Assembly: GCA_018136815.1 (NCBI GenBank)
Contig: CM030931.1
Location: 7,727,550 to 7,791,549, forward strand
Length of the DNA: 64,000 nt
Source of the DNA: Isochrysis galbana
Taxonomy: Eukaryota > Haptophyta > Isochrysidales > Isochrysidaceae
Direction: 5' to 3'
Position 1 is the first letter of the stretch, and every line of letters starts with the position of its first letter. The notes beneath the pieces are model-generated. The model saw only the letters and a program-made list of their open reading frames with translations, ran no database searches and was not told where the DNA came from. Positions 1-9,591 of this stretch are shown one piece after another. The position numbers and the translations under genes are program-made.

Positions 1-435
1 TACTACATAGTAGTAATATTATCAACGATTGAGAGCGCACCGTCGAGCCGGTCTCCATTCCGCTTCGCAAGGGGCAAAGGGGGCGTTTAGCCATGGGGCA
101 CTGGGGAAGTATCATCCGAGACACTCGGGAATATGGGAGCATTCGTTAGCAGGCGGTGACTCTAAGCATTTCTTATATTTAGCAATGATGTCAGTTGGAA
201 ATTCGTAAAGTAGGAGTAAACGTTGTGCTAAGGCATGTGTAGCCACGGAGGCTGTTGGTGTGGTGGGAGTATGTACGAGGCTACGAGTAAGAGTACCCAT
301 GTTTAGATAATAGTCACTTTTTGGGGAGGGGGGGGGGGAGGGGGGGGGGGGGGGGCTGCGTGGGGAAGGAAAAAGGTGCTGGGAGTTGGCAAACCCCCGG
401 AGTTTATTGGTGTGAACCCTCCCAAATATAAAAAT
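1..435. other. Intergenic, poly-G tract
   Basis: No gene is supported here. A poly-G stretch with scattered A lies at about 323-356. The rest may be promoter or 5' UTR of the PH-domain gene that follows, but no clear TATA or initiator element stands out. Confidence 0.4.
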
Positions 436-1266
436 ATGGAAGCAAGCCGCTGCTTAGTGGCCTGCGTGCAGCCCCTCTCGATGGAGCTGCTGCGCCGTTC
501 CAACTCCTTCCGACGGAAGGTGAAGGCCACGGCAGGCGAGGCAGCCGGCGGGCGCAGCACCGCTCTGCTACGGGCCAATGTGCACCGTCTCTCGGGAAAG
601 AAGTGGATCTCGCGCTTCGCTGTCCTTCATGAGCACGCACTCTGCCTGTATGTCTCACCGAACGAGTGGACGCCGTTCCGCAGTTTTCCGTCCGAGGTTG
701 TATGGCGGGATGGGCTACACGTGCGCATGGTCCCTGTGTTTAGCGAGGGTGAGCCCGATCGCAAGGGGGCATACCACATCTCCGTCGAGACGCCGGGAGC
801 AGCACCCGTCTTGTTGGCATTCTCAACACCATCAGAGGCTGCTCGGTGGGTTACTGAGCTCAGCCAGCCCAGGGAGAGATCGTGGCAGGCTCACGCCGCT
901 GCACCATCGCTCCCAGCGCATGAAAAAGAGCCGGGCGAGAATCGGCAACCACATAGAGATCAGTCCACTGTCGCCGCAACACGGCAGTCTCGGCTATCAG
1001 CAGCTGAAACTCTGCATGCTAGGCTTAGAGAACTCAGTGAAAGGAGAAGTGAGTGTGAGGCCCGTGTTGCAGCAGCTCGAGAGCGCGCACGCGCTGCTTC
1101 AGAAGCGGCGATCGCGGCCAAGCGAGCGGCTGAAGCGGCTGAGGCCGACGCGGCTGACATTGATCAAGTGCAGTTGGAGCGAGTTCTGCAGGAGGTGGGA
1201 CTCGCAAGGGATGTCGCGGGATCCTCATCTTTTGCCTACCGGTTGCGAGCCCAACTCACTCGATAG
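436..1266 (+). CDS. PH-domain protein with C-terminal coiled coil
   Basis: The reading frame encodes about 276 residues from the ATG at 436; a second candidate ATG is at 481. After a basic N-terminus, a segment containing VHRLSGKKWISRFAVL, then a beta-rich stretch and FSTPSEAARWVTEL, has the strand order and C-terminal amphipathic helix with conserved Trp expected of a pleckstrin homology domain (phosphoinositide or protein binding at membranes). It is followed by a polar linker and an Ala/Glu/Arg-rich helix of about 70 residues that reads as a coiled coil. The gene looks single-exon, but an upstream exon cannot be excluded because a plausible acceptor (tgcag) lies just before 481. The PH assignment is from sequence pattern; the partner and lipid are unknown. 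The stop is followed by AT-richer DNA with no further coding signal. Confidence 0.65.
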   Translation: MEASRCLVACVQPLSMELLRRSNSFRRKVKATAGEAAGGRSTALLRANVHRLSGKKWISRFAVLHEHALCLYVSPNEWTPFRSFPSEVVWRDGLHVRMVPVFSEGEPDRKGAYHISVETPGAAPVLLAFSTPSEAARWVTELSQPRERSWQAHAAAPSLPAHEKEPGENRQPHRDQSTVAATRQSRLSAAETLHARLRELSERRSECEARVAAARERARAASEAAIAAKRAAEAAEADAADIDQVQLERVLQEVGLARDVAGSSSFAYRLRAQLTR

Positions 1267-1779
1267 ACTACACTGAACTCAACAGTTCTTTCTACATCTG
1301 GAGCACCCTTTTGCAGCGTGCAGTAAAGCAGTAGGCATGATGCATTTGCGACCGCATTTGTCGTCATGGTCGCATTATACCCTGCACAAAGAGAAAATGG
1401 GTCATCAGCCGCCCATGACGGAGAGTCAATGAATGCACGAATACCTTAGTTTTTGCATTGTGTAGTGTGTGTTTTGTGTCAAAAATTGATAAATCACATG
1501 ATATGGTGCACTGGATTACAACTATTTATCCCTACCTAGCTGCTAGCTAGCACGGAGGCGGCTTTGCCTCGGGAGTGAGCCAACAATACCGGTCGGGCTA
1601 GCCGGTAGGTACCTCACCTACATCAAACCACTCGATGACCCGATGTCCACCCGTAAGCAATCCCCCCCTAAGAAGCGCGCGCGATGGCCCCACCTCGGTG
1701 AACCAGGACCCATTCCGTGGCTCACGTGCTCACCCGGTGACAAGGCGGCCCATGGACATTTGATGGCTAAAAAAAACAT
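1267..1779. other. Intergenic, no recognisable gene
   Basis: This probably includes the 3' UTR of the PH-domain gene. The stretch near 1540-1620 has short GCTAGC-type palindromes. I see no ORF with domain content. Confidence 0.4.
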
Positions 1780-1980
1780 CTGAAGATTCTGGGCTACACA
1801 CCTGCTGTCCTAAGGTATCCCTCTTCCTATTCTGACACCGCCCTTCATTTCCCTCCCCTCCACCTCTTCCCTTTCCTCCCATCAGTCCTTTGTCTTCGGT
1901 ATCCGGGGTACGGCCAGGTGCGCTACCATTTACCATGTACCATGGGCCCAGTTCAGAGTGTGGGTTCCGTCCGGGCAGGC
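1780..1980 (+). repeat. Dispersed repeat B, copy 1
   Basis: This begins with tgaagattctgggct and runs through a pyrimidine-rich body to a ccaggtgc / ttcagagtgtggg end. A diverged copy lies at about 59712-59895 in the same orientation and another at about 14770-14930 in reverse. No coding potential is conserved between copies, so it is a non-coding dispersed repeat of unknown class. Confidence 0.55.
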
Positions 1981-2100
1981 CTTTTGAGTGTTTGGTGTAT
2001 TCGGCCGACTTATGATGCTTGGGTTGCTTGTGTCACTAATATTTGCGTCACGCGTGAGTGTCAGACCACTAATGTGGCCGTGTCGTCTCACTCAGGGTAG

Positions 2101-3695
2101 AAGTCTGTTATAATATATCTCCATGCCAGAGTGTATAAGATAGTTAGCGATCTCGGTGTTTTGCCCCCGGGATGTATGAAGAGATTATCGATGATGGCAT
2201 CTCTTCTCTATTTCTATCCCTCCGGGGGGTTGTCGCATCCGCGATCGACCTTTTTGTTTTAGAAGTCGTCTGCGTTTCTATGTCCCCTCCTTGTAGGCTC
2301 CAGTCACCGTCGCACCATCCTACATTCGCCTTCTTTGCCCTTGCCTCTGCCTCCTTTTTCGCCTCCCTTGCCGCCTGCTTTGCCCCTCGCCTGGCTTACC
2401 TCCTTGCGTGTACAAGCCAAGCCTCCCGAGGCAGAAAGCCAAAAGACAAGGACGCACGGGAACTTAGTGCCCCGATCTTCAAAATAAGCGACAAAGGTGC
2501 CCTCGCGATGAGTGAGCACAAACTTGGCCCTAGTGACACAACAAGCACTCGACATCTCGACATGGCAGAGAAACTCGCCTAACCTCCCAGCGAACGCCCC
2601 ACCACCCCTTACGACCCAACATCAAAGTCTTAGTGAACAACACAGCCCCAAGCCCAAGACTTAACGAGACAACAACCACGGGAACTTCAAGAAATAACTG
2701 ACTGCCCGATGGCGCAGGAGAAGGCCAAGGAGTCGACCATCGGAGATCGGTACACGCCGCCTGCCACCGGAAACCCCGACTACTGAGCCCCTAGGTAGAG
2801 CACGAGGGGACGAGCCGCAAGGCGAGTGAGAGGGAGTGTTAAGGGATGCGGGCGCGAACTAAGTGTATACTTGGTTGACCCATGGGGGGGCACGAGCCCC
2901 CCCCTCTCTCCACTCCTCCCCTGCCATGGGGGAGGAACCACCCATCCTCCTGGCATGCCTGATGGCTCGCCAGGAGGCCACTGCCCTACTGACCCACTCC
3001 CTTCCCCACAGGCTCGCCCCATTCGCCCATCCTGGCCCCTCGTGACCAGCCCATTGCTCCAACCCCCCCTCCCCCCCTGGTCGACAGGCAGACAGGTGCA
3101 GACTGGGGGCCCCAGAGGCTCGGGAGCGCCAGCGAGGGAGAGGCAGGGGAGGCCAGGGCCCAGCCCCAGCCTCCTCTGCCCCCTGAGCTGGCCTCCAGGA
3201 GCCTCCAGGGGCCGCCAGAGGGCAGCTGCAGGCCTGCCGCAGGCGCGCCATCGCGCGTGCCGCAGGAGAGGGGAGAGAGAGCGCGGAAAAGGGGGTGGGC
3301 GCGAGCGAGAGCTCCGCCCACCGGAAAATCGGTAAGTCTCGCGCCTGTTTACAGGATAAGACGAGACAGAGTGGGCCGCCCACTCGGAGGCACAGGAGGA
3401 AGGGGGGGAAAGATCACCGGGGGGTGGCGCGGGCCACCGGACCATATCTAAGCCCTCCACCCCAATCAATCCCCCTAGTAGTGTACGGGGGGAGCCGCCT
3501 GATGGCGGGGGGAGAAGGGCCGGGGAATGGGGGTGTAGAGAGTATGCTACGTGCTACTTGTAGTGGGTAGTGGCTCCATTCGCCGCGAGTGCGGTAAGAA
3601 TATTAAAAGGTTTTTTTTTAAGGGATGCGGGCGCGGCTGTCAGGTAATTATGCAGGCTCGCACGCGCGGCGAGAATGTTAAGAAGTTTTTTTGTA
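2101..3695 (+). mobile_element. LINE relic with inverted 5' part, interrupted by a younger element
   Basis: From about 2101 to 2225 the sequence matches, in minus orientation, the ORF2 C-terminal region also found at 31060-31185. From about 2380 to 2582 it matches the extreme ORF2 C-terminus in plus orientation (GRKPK, then LSAPIF), ending in a stop at 2580-2582. The 3' UTR follows (gagcccctaggtagagcacg, also seen in the LINE at 9894-14272). The relic's T-rich 3' tail (gcgagaatgttaagaag then Ts) is found only at 3668-3693, because a younger element (2857-3617) with an 18-bp target duplication was inserted in between. An inverted 5' piece joined to a forward 3' piece is the classic product of twin-primed reverse transcription. 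The copy is dead. Confidence 0.7.
2857..3617 (+). mobile_element. Short non-autonomous non-LTR element (761 bp) with 18-bp target-site duplication
   Basis: The perfect direct repeat ttaagggatgcgggcgcg occurs at 2839-2856 and 3618-3635 and defines the insertion. The element starts exactly with the palindrome AACTAAGTGTATACTTGGTT, then a CATGG and a G7-CACGAG-C8 hairpin, and ends with gtaagaatattaaaagg plus a T run. Both ends match the 4.4-kb LINE (5' palindrome plus ATG context, 3' AAAAGGTTTT tail), but the middle has no endonuclease or reverse-transcriptase coding sequence. It is therefore an internally different, LINE-dependent parasite of the SINE type. Several open frames cross it on both strands, but all are low-complexity Pro/Arg/Gly shadows. 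Confidence 0.75.
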
Positions 3696-3771
3696 GTCTG
3701 CTTGGCACTAGGGTGTGGAATAGGTTTGGTTTGAGGCTATCTAGTTAGAAACTATTCGTGAAATTTGCTAA

Positions 3772-4549
3772 CTTGTTAGATACTATTAGCTCTGAAGCAC
3801 TAACTTGTTAGATACTATTAGCTCCTCTGAGCTCCTTAATATCTAGATATATAATATAACTAGATAGTAGGTGCTCTCCGAAGTTTTATTTTAGCACCCC
3901 CTACTATGAATATCGCCCCCCCTCCCGCATCATTGTTGTCCCCCCCCCCCCCACTTGCTCCTCCGCACATGGCGGTGAAACTGTTCGCCGCGGTGCGCGC
4001 CAGTGCTGTGGGGATGCCGTTGGCCCCAACGTCCGACAAAGACGACCCGTCGGACGCAACCGGAGAAGCAGATGTGGATGATCTTCAGATCTACTTGGGC
4101 CGATGCCCAAGGTATCAAACATGGACATAGACATCCTCGATTGGTGGAAAGCGCGCGATCACGACAAGACGAAGCAAGATGCCGCGACTGGCAGGCCCTA
4201 GGGGCTTTCGACGTTGGCGAAGATGGCTCGTCAATACCTAGGGCGCCCGGCTTCTTCTGCGGGGGTGGAGCGCGCATTCTCCAAAGTTGGGAAGCTGCAT
4301 GATGATTTGAAGTTTGCTCAGATGGATGAAACATTAGAGCATGCTTTGCTAGCTGCAGCCAACTGTCAGTGAGTGCGTATGTGTGGCGCTTGCGTTGTCG
4401 TATTTGTCCTTTCGTATGCACAGCCCCGAACCCAGCACTCGCGCACCTGGCTAGGGCACTATCTACCCTGTTAATACTATTGGCAATATTTACTATCTTG
4501 TTAGATACTATTAGCTCTGAAGCACTAACTTGTTAGATACTATTAGCTC
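3772..4549. repeat. 53-bp perfect direct repeats flanking a hAT relic
   Basis: The 53-bp sequences at 3772-3824 and 4497-4549 are identical. Each is itself a near dimer of cttgttagatactattagct. A weaker relative occurs near 4768-4790. They bracket about 670 bp that include the hAT C-terminal fragment. They are too long for a hAT target duplication, so they look like subterminal repeats of an older element or a local duplication. Confidence 0.7.
3960..4372 (+). pseudogene. hAT transposase C-terminal fragment (dead)
   Basis: From 4121 the frame reads MDIDILDWWKARDHD, then, after an in-frame TAG at 4202, LAKMARQYLG, SSAGVERAFSKVG and finally LEHALLAAANCQ to the TGA at 4370-4372. ILDWWK, the A-x-x-L region, S-x-x-x-E-R-x-F-S and the final helix are hallmarks of the hAT C-terminal dimerisation domain. 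An upstream piece (3969-4110, ending DDLQIYLG) appears to join only through a frameshift near 4110. The stop plus frameshift make it non-functional. Confidence 0.75.
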
Positions 4550-4879
4550 ATTTTGCTCCCTCTATGCCTATTATCTAGATATCTAGGTATCTTGTTCCAC
4601 ACCTTACTTGGCACTGTCCTACGCTCCCTTAGCCATGGATCCTTGAACGGCGCGCACCGCGCACTGCTGGCCCTCATCGAGACCCCATTATCAACCTTGT
4701 CAATTAATACAGATTGCACCTTTTGCTATCTAGATCTAGATCGATAACGATAGTGGCCGACTGCTATCTTGTTAGATAACGATAGCTGATTTTGCTCCTC
4801 GATAGTAGCTCGATATCTGATATCTCGATATCTTGGTATCTTATTATTCCGCGCCTTAACCCCCACTTATTAGGCCCAG

Positions 4880-5015
4880 GCCAATACTTGTAGTAAAACT
4901 CGCCCAAACTTGCGGGCCAAATTTGCGGGATTCTTGCGGCAGCCTGCCCAAACTTGTAGCCATTCTTGTAGCAATTCTTGCCCAAACTTGTAGCCATTCT
5001 TGTATTCTTGTAGCA
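4880..5015. repeat. Short tandem-like repeats of gcccaaacttgtagccattc
   Basis: The unit gcccaaacttgtagccattc with attcttgtagcaa variants is repeated imperfectly three to four times within an AT-richer stretch. There is no coding content. Confidence 0.55.
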
Positions 5016-5157
5016 ATTAGGGGTAAGGCAGAGTTTCGGAAATAACGACATAACACATAACGCGTGAATTTGGGCACATAACACATAACACATAAATAAC
5101 ACACACTCACACGGCCTCTTGCTCCCTTTTGATGTTGTAACGCAACAGTAACGACGC

Positions 5158-5394
5158 CTATATCTGATCAGCGAGTGAAGATGAACGATTCGGACCAAAC
5201 ATAATTGCCAATAAAGAAAAGACGCGCTCACACGAAGCCGAGTTTGGAGTCATGCAAAAGGCGATCCTTGCCGCCTCTGCCCACGCGGGGAACTTGGTGT
5301 GGTTGCTTTTGCCCACCAACACAACACCTCCTACGTAAATGTCTAAATGTCGGCACCTCGGACCTCGGAGTGATCGATGCGAGTCGCGCGGCAT
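5158..5394 (-). pseudogene. hAT transposase C-terminal fragment
   Basis: The frame contains FPAWAEAARIAFCMTPNSAS followed by CERVFSLLAIMFG, the core of the hAT dimerisation domain. It is close in sequence to the fragment at 9089-9370. The N-terminal side is unrelated, so this is a truncated relic. It abuts the broken ankyrin gene. Confidence 0.7.
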
Positions 5395-5578
5395 GTGCTC
5401 AAGTACGTGGGAAGCTCATCAAGGAGCCGCTGCGTGATTGAAGCCCTTGTCGTCCACCGCGTCGGCTTGGGCACCCGCGTGGAGGAGGCGCTCAACGCAC
5501 GAGAGGTTGCCTTGCTTGCACGCGGCCATGAGGGCCGTCAACCCTCCGCCTGCCGCGCTCTCCTCGAGGCGTCCCGCG

Positions 5579-6013
5579 CAGTGATGGTGCATCAGTCCGT
5601 CAGCTGACACCAACTTCGAGCTAACACTGACATCAGTAGCTGATGTCAGCTGATGAGGTCCATCAGCTGACATCACCTCAAAGGCTCTGAGCGAGCAGAA
5701 TATCAGCTGATATCAGTGACCTGTGTCTTTGCTGTAAATCTCCACAAAACGCCCGGCCCTTTTCCGATTACGGGCTCCTAGCGGCTCAGAATGCGCTGAG
5801 CGTGCGGTGTGCGATGCTGGGCACGGGTTCGAACCCCAGTTCGGCTTCTTTAACATATTTTTTTCTTTGGCTGTAGAAAGTAAAGAGGACTGCGTGTTTT
5901 GTTTTTCTCCCCGCTCCAAGCTGCTGACAACTGACAACTGACATCAGTTGTCAGCTTGAGGTGAACTGATACTGATGTAAAAAACTGACGTCAGTACTGA
6001 TGCACCATCACTG
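5579..6013. mobile_element. hAT-type MITE (435 bp, 18-bp TIRs, 8-bp TSD)
   Basis: The left end CAGTGATGGTGCATCAGT (5579-5596) is the exact reverse complement of the right end (5996-6013). The 8-bp sequence GTCCCGCG flanks both sides (5571-5578 and 6014-6021). An 8-bp duplication and a CAG-starting terminal repeat are typical of hAT elements. The interior has further short palindromes (cagctgacatcag) and a tRNA-like segment but no transposase, so it is non-autonomous and was probably moved by the hAT family whose relics lie nearby. Confidence 0.85.
5765..5860 (+). repeat. tRNA-like segment inside the MITE
   Basis: The segment has an exact B-box (GGGTTCGAACCCC, about 5826-5838) and an A-box-like TAGCGGCTCAG about 45 bp upstream. 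A convincing acceptor stem could not be folded, so this is more likely a tRNA-derived (SINE-like) remnant than a working tRNA gene. Confidence 0.4.
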
Positions 6014-6224
6014 GTCCCGCGTGACCCTGTCCGAGCAGGAGCTCGACGGCTCGTACATCGTCGCCCTCTCGTGCGCATGCGCGCACGAGTGGTGGTGTCA
6101 TGCAAGGACCTTGCTCTCTTGCCAGGGAGAACGAGGCGAAGGAGGGGGCTGGGGCGCTCGGCGGATAGAGGAGCTGGGGCGGTGGGCGGCTGGGGGACGG
6201 CTCGGCGGCTAAGGAGGGGAGGGG

Positions 6225-6320
6225 GAGGCGAGGGGTTGGGGGAGCTCGGCGGGGGGGGGGGGGGGGGGGGGGGGGGCGGGGGACTCGGCGGCTGGGGGGG
6301 GGGGACTCGGCGGGGGAAGG
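6225..6320. repeat. Poly-G/GGC low-complexity tract
   Basis: Long G runs broken by CTCGGCGG units. All open frames across it are low-complexity shadows. Confidence 0.8.
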
Positions 6321-6580
6321 GGGTCGAGAATAATCATACCGTGAGGGGGCCCAATCTCTTCACAAGCAGTGTGACTATTTCACAGGCGCATGTGAAAAGC
6401 CCAGTGAAGTATAACAACTCATGTATTCCCTAGGGGGGGGGGGCAGTCACAATGGGGACGGTAGAAGTCCCGCGCCTTTGGCGCAGAGGATGAGGGGGTT
6501 ATTGGAAGTCACAAGTGTCAGAGCGGGGACGGTAGAAGTCCCGCACCTTAAGTGGAGCCACGTGCTGTATGCTGTATGTG

Positions 6581-6690
6581 AACTAAGTATTAACTTAGTT
6601 GACTCCATATGTGGCGTGGGGGTTCGGGAGGGTGGGTGGGGGAGGAGCGTATGGCTCCCTGCCATGACAACCAATCATACGTTTAGTCCT
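6581..6690. repeat. Two palindromic element heads facing each other
   Basis: AACTAAGTATTAACTTAGTT at 6581-6600 has perfect 8-bp arms and is a plus-strand 5' head of the non-LTR family. At 6660-6690 a minus-strand head (ccatgacaaccaatcatacg and on) faces it. The 110-bp interval is therefore bounded by two 5' ends, as expected from an inversion during insertion or from two abutting truncated copies. Confidence 0.55.
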
Positions 6691-7116
6691 TGGCCACAAG
6701 CCACAAGCGTGAGGAGCAAGCAAAATCTCTTCCCTCGCGCGATGTTCTAGCGTTGACCCCGCGCGCGCGATGGATCGGCAGCCGGGGGGAATGGTGTTGT
6801 GTGTGGGGAGGGGGGAATCTCGATTTAAAAACACAATATGCACCCTTGGGCCGGAAAACGACGGATAAGCCCTGTTCGAGTGGCTCTTCTCGCTGCTTGC
6901 CCGCTTGACGTGTTGTCTGCCGCCGCAGCAACAGCCGCGCGCCACTCCCAATACGTGGACCACCTCGAATAACCGCGAAAATCAGAAAAATATTCACAGT
7001 TAGCTGCTCATGGCTGATGGCAGAGTGCTGCGATGAGACCGGCTGAGGCGCACATACCACCGCCCGATATTGCAAAGCACAGACAGCTTTGTCGAGTTTG
7101 AGTGAGGCTCACCGGA

Positions 7117-8232
7117 TCAACCTTTGAAGCAAGCCGCTGCGTGCTGCGCAAGGGCCAAGTGCGCCTCGTGCGCAGGATGGTGGGCGTCGTGCCAGAAGTC
7201 GGTCCCTAGCGGCGCGTCCCGCGACTGCGATGCATCCGCCTCGGCCCCAGTAGGTCGCCGTGTTTCTCCGCGTGGACGCGCCCACCAGAGCGCAGCATTG
7301 CGCGCCAGCCGCTGCTTGACTAGGATGGGGACGTGGCTGAGCGAGAAGGTGTCGGCGGCGTGGATGGCCGCCAGCCGGCCTAAATGCGCGGCCTCATCAA
7401 ACACTTCAACGCGCATGGTAGGGGCCTCTGCCGCAAAGTCCGCGAGCGCCTCGTCCATTCTTGCGCCGAAAAGGTCAAAGCACAACTGCAATGTTGCTGT
7501 GATGGTCTGGCTGCTGGCAAGGCCGAGGAGCATGACCGCGCACACAGCGCGCGCGAGCGGCACCGAGGGGCTCAGAGGCAGTCGGGATAGCACGACGCGC
7601 CGGTAGCCGGCTGCGTGAGCGTCGTGGAGGAGCAGCTTGAGCTGCTTCGAGGTGTGCGACGAGAGCAACCCGATAAAGGAGAAGCGGTGCGCGCGCGTGG
7701 GCATGCTGAACCAGTGGACAGCGACAAGGCTCAGCCGGAGCAAGTCAACCCAGAGGAGTAAAAGAAGCGGCGGCAGGAGGAGCGCCCGCAGGATGTCATT
7801 GCCTCCCGTGTGGACGATGAGCCAGCGGTGCGTGGCGGGAAAGCGTTGGCCATGCCCCTCTCTCACCACAAACTCATGTGCTCTGGCGAGCTGCGGCCGT
7901 GCGTGGGCGATGCGTGAGCCGCCGCGCGCCGTGCAGACGTACGACGCGCCGCGTGCGCGCGCGAGCAGGCTCGGCCACGTCTCGAATCCCATGTCCACAT
8001 CGTCCACGTAGGAGTCGCCCACCACCACCACCAGCTCTCTGCTGTCTCCCTCTCCTTCTCTCCCTCCTTCTCCAGGCCGCCAGCGCAGCACATTCTTGGC
8101 GGAGGGCGCGAGGCGCGAGAGGCAGTATTCGGTGCTCGCGCCGCACGCCTCTTCCTCCACCGCCTGCCATGGCAGCGCGCACGGTGGCGCGACGCAGCGC
8201 CTGTCGAGCGCGCCGTGTGGAAGGCTCCACAT
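7117..8232 (-). CDS. SGNH/GDSL-family hydrolase, probably membrane-associated
   Basis: The 371-residue protein has the SGNH blocks in order: VVVVGDSYVDD (block I, candidate nucleophile Ser74), VHTGGND about 70 residues later (block III, Gly and Asn of the oxyanion hole) and DFWHDAHHPAHEAH near the C-terminus (block V, Asp and His of the triad). The family contains esterases, lipases and acetyl hydrolases that cleave ester bonds by a Ser-Asp-His mechanism. Two hydrophobic stretches, LLLPPLLLLLWVDLL and AVCAVMLLGLASS, suggest membrane association. The gene is intronless from the ATG at 8232. Its 5' end directly faces a LINE fragment starting about 100 bp away. The substrate cannot be predicted. 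Confidence 0.8.
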   Translation of the reverse strand: MWSLPHGALDRRCVAPPCALPWQAVEEEACGASTEYCLSRLAPSAKNVLRWRPGEGGREGEGDSRELVVVVGDSYVDDVDMGFETWPSLLARARGASYVCTARGGSRIAHARPQLARAHEFVVREGHGQRFPATHRWLIVHTGGNDILRALLLPPLLLLLWVDLLRLSLVAVHWFSMPTRAHRFSFIGLLSSHTSKQLKLLLHDAHAAGYRRVVLSRLPLSPSVPLARAVCAVMLLGLASSQTITATLQLCFDLFGARMDEALADFAAEAPTMRVEVFDEAAHLGRLAAIHAADTFSLSHVPILVKQRLARNAALWWARPRGETRRPTGAEADASQSRDAPLGTDFWHDAHHPAHEAHLALAQHAAACFKG

Positions 8233-8334
8233 CGCGCGCGGCGGTCTTCTTGGAGGGTGGTACTACTATCAAGGAAGTCGTTCATTTTCACAGAATCTCA
8301 TGATCTCTTTATTCACAGTAATATCTGATTCCTT

Positions 8335-8755
8335 ACAAAGGCGCTGCGCAAAGCGGAACACACAAACACCGCCGACTCGCGGGACCCGTCAACTGGGAAA
8401 AGAGAATGTCGGTCCCCGAAGGCACATACATGGATGCACCTGGCTAAACTTTACACGTCACCGGTGGTCACAACACGCGACACGCACCTTCACTACAAAC
8501 ACATCACCCATAGACGGACAATACGCACATATAACCGATTCCGATTCCCGGGCAGAGATAAGAGATAAAACGTGCCGCATCTGCAAAGGGGCAGACGAAT
8601 CCTCATCACATCTGGGCGAATGCCGCGGGGTCTGGCCCGGATATTCGACACATTAGACAAGGTGGCCCGCTACGCCCCGAAAAAAGGGAGAAGCAAAGAA
8701 GAGGCAATAGTAGACAAACTCTTCATCCCCCTTGGGCCGGGCCAGAGTTTTGTTT
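8335..8755 (+). mobile_element. LINE ORF2 C-terminal fragment
   Basis: In shifting frames this encodes KLYTSPVVTTRDTHLHYKHI, then KTCRICKGADESSSHLGEC, then LDKVARYAP and KEEAIVDKLFIPLGPG. It parallels the copy at 30786-31493 (MMTARDTHLHFKHIAHR and on) and the LINE at 10244-12187. The CxxC-x(8)-H-x(4)-C array is the post-RT zinc knuckle found in many LINE ORF2 proteins. Frameshifts at about 8540-8590 make it dead. Both ends are truncated. Confidence 0.75.
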
Positions 8756-9088
8756 GAGACCCACCCAAATTTTGTTTCGATATTTCGCTTCCCTTGACCC
8801 AAATTTTGCAGCTTATTTCGACTGAAATTCGACCTTACACCTTTAATTCGATCGAAATATCGACATTTTACATTTTGCTCTTCGTTCGGCGTGCCAGGCG
8901 AGGCGTATTAATAAGTGCTAAGTGCACGAGGCATAGAAATGATAGAAATTTTCTAGAAATGGCAGCATCACATTGTACATCACACAGCTCTACAAGTCAA
9001 ACCTGAGAGCCCACATGACACATATGTGACCACAGCCCCACACATCTCACATCTCGTCGCAACCCGCACGATCGAGCTCAAATCAGCA

Positions 9089-9591
9089 TCAACCCACGAT
9101 CCTCTTGTTGTACCGACTCATCAAAGACACTTGCAGATGATCGGACAATGCACTAGCTTGCATCTCACCATACATGACACGAAGCAAAGAGAAAACACGT
9201 TCACACGAAGCGGAATTCGGAGTAATAGCAAAAGCTACACACGCTGCCTCCGCCCACGCCGGAAAAGACTCGCCGTTGGCGCGCCACCAATCCAGCACTC
9301 CATCCGAAAAATCCTTGACATCCAAGACGTTGATCGCGGCATGCGCGGCCGCGCTCATGTAGGCAGGCAACTGCGCCTTTAGAGCATTCGGGTCGATACC
9401 CCCCTCATGCCATCAGGCATGCCTAGGGGGGTGAGGATAGCCAAGTCATCGACGGAATCCGGCGTGGCGTAACGTGAAGCGTACGTCGGATCGAATATTT
9501 GCACGGCCTTGAACATCTGGTACATCGACGTGCAATCAAACGAATCTTGACAGCTCCAGGGGGGGGAGGGGTTGGTCAGAGCGAGAAGCAA
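9089..9591 (-). pseudogene. hAT transposase C-terminal region, frameshifted
   Basis: The upstream part (9405-9560) reads FDCTSMYQMFKAVQIFDPTY. The downstream part (9089-9370) reads VLDWWRANGESFPAWAEAAC and NSASCERVFSLLRVMYG, the WW and S-x-x-x-E-R-x-F-S motifs of the hAT dimerisation domain. The two parts are in different frames, with a short palindromic ccatcaggcatgccta insertion between them. Its closest relative in the window is the fragment at 5158-5394. It is a relic. Confidence 0.75.

Larger units (their letters stand above)
5419..6101 (-). pseudogene. Ankyrin-repeat gene fragment split by a MITE
   Basis: Reading minus from the ATG at 6101-6099, the frame gives MTPPLVRACAREGDD, then VRAVELLLGQG. 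After the 435-bp insert at 5579-6013 plus one 8-bp target copy is skipped, it continues in frame with RLEESAAGGGLTALMAACKQ and GNLSCVERLLHAGAQADAVD. These are two ankyrin repeats (T-A-L-x-x-A, V-x-x-L-L-x-x-G-A). The open frame ends at 5419 shortly after the last repeat, next to a hAT relic, so the gene was broken on both sides. Ankyrin repeats mediate protein binding; no further function can be inferred. Confidence 0.7.

Noticed and set aside
2780-3469. Open frames of 100-230 codons on both strands
   Set aside because: They are Pro/Arg/Gly-rich shadows of the palindrome-headed repeat, open on both strands at once, with no domains.
4880-5015. CRISPR-like array
   Set aside because: Repeats overlap imperfectly without spacers of uniform length, and this is a eukaryotic nuclear setting.
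5765-5860. A functional tRNA gene
   Set aside because: The B-box is perfect, but acceptor and T stems do not pair properly, so it is listed as tRNA-like only.
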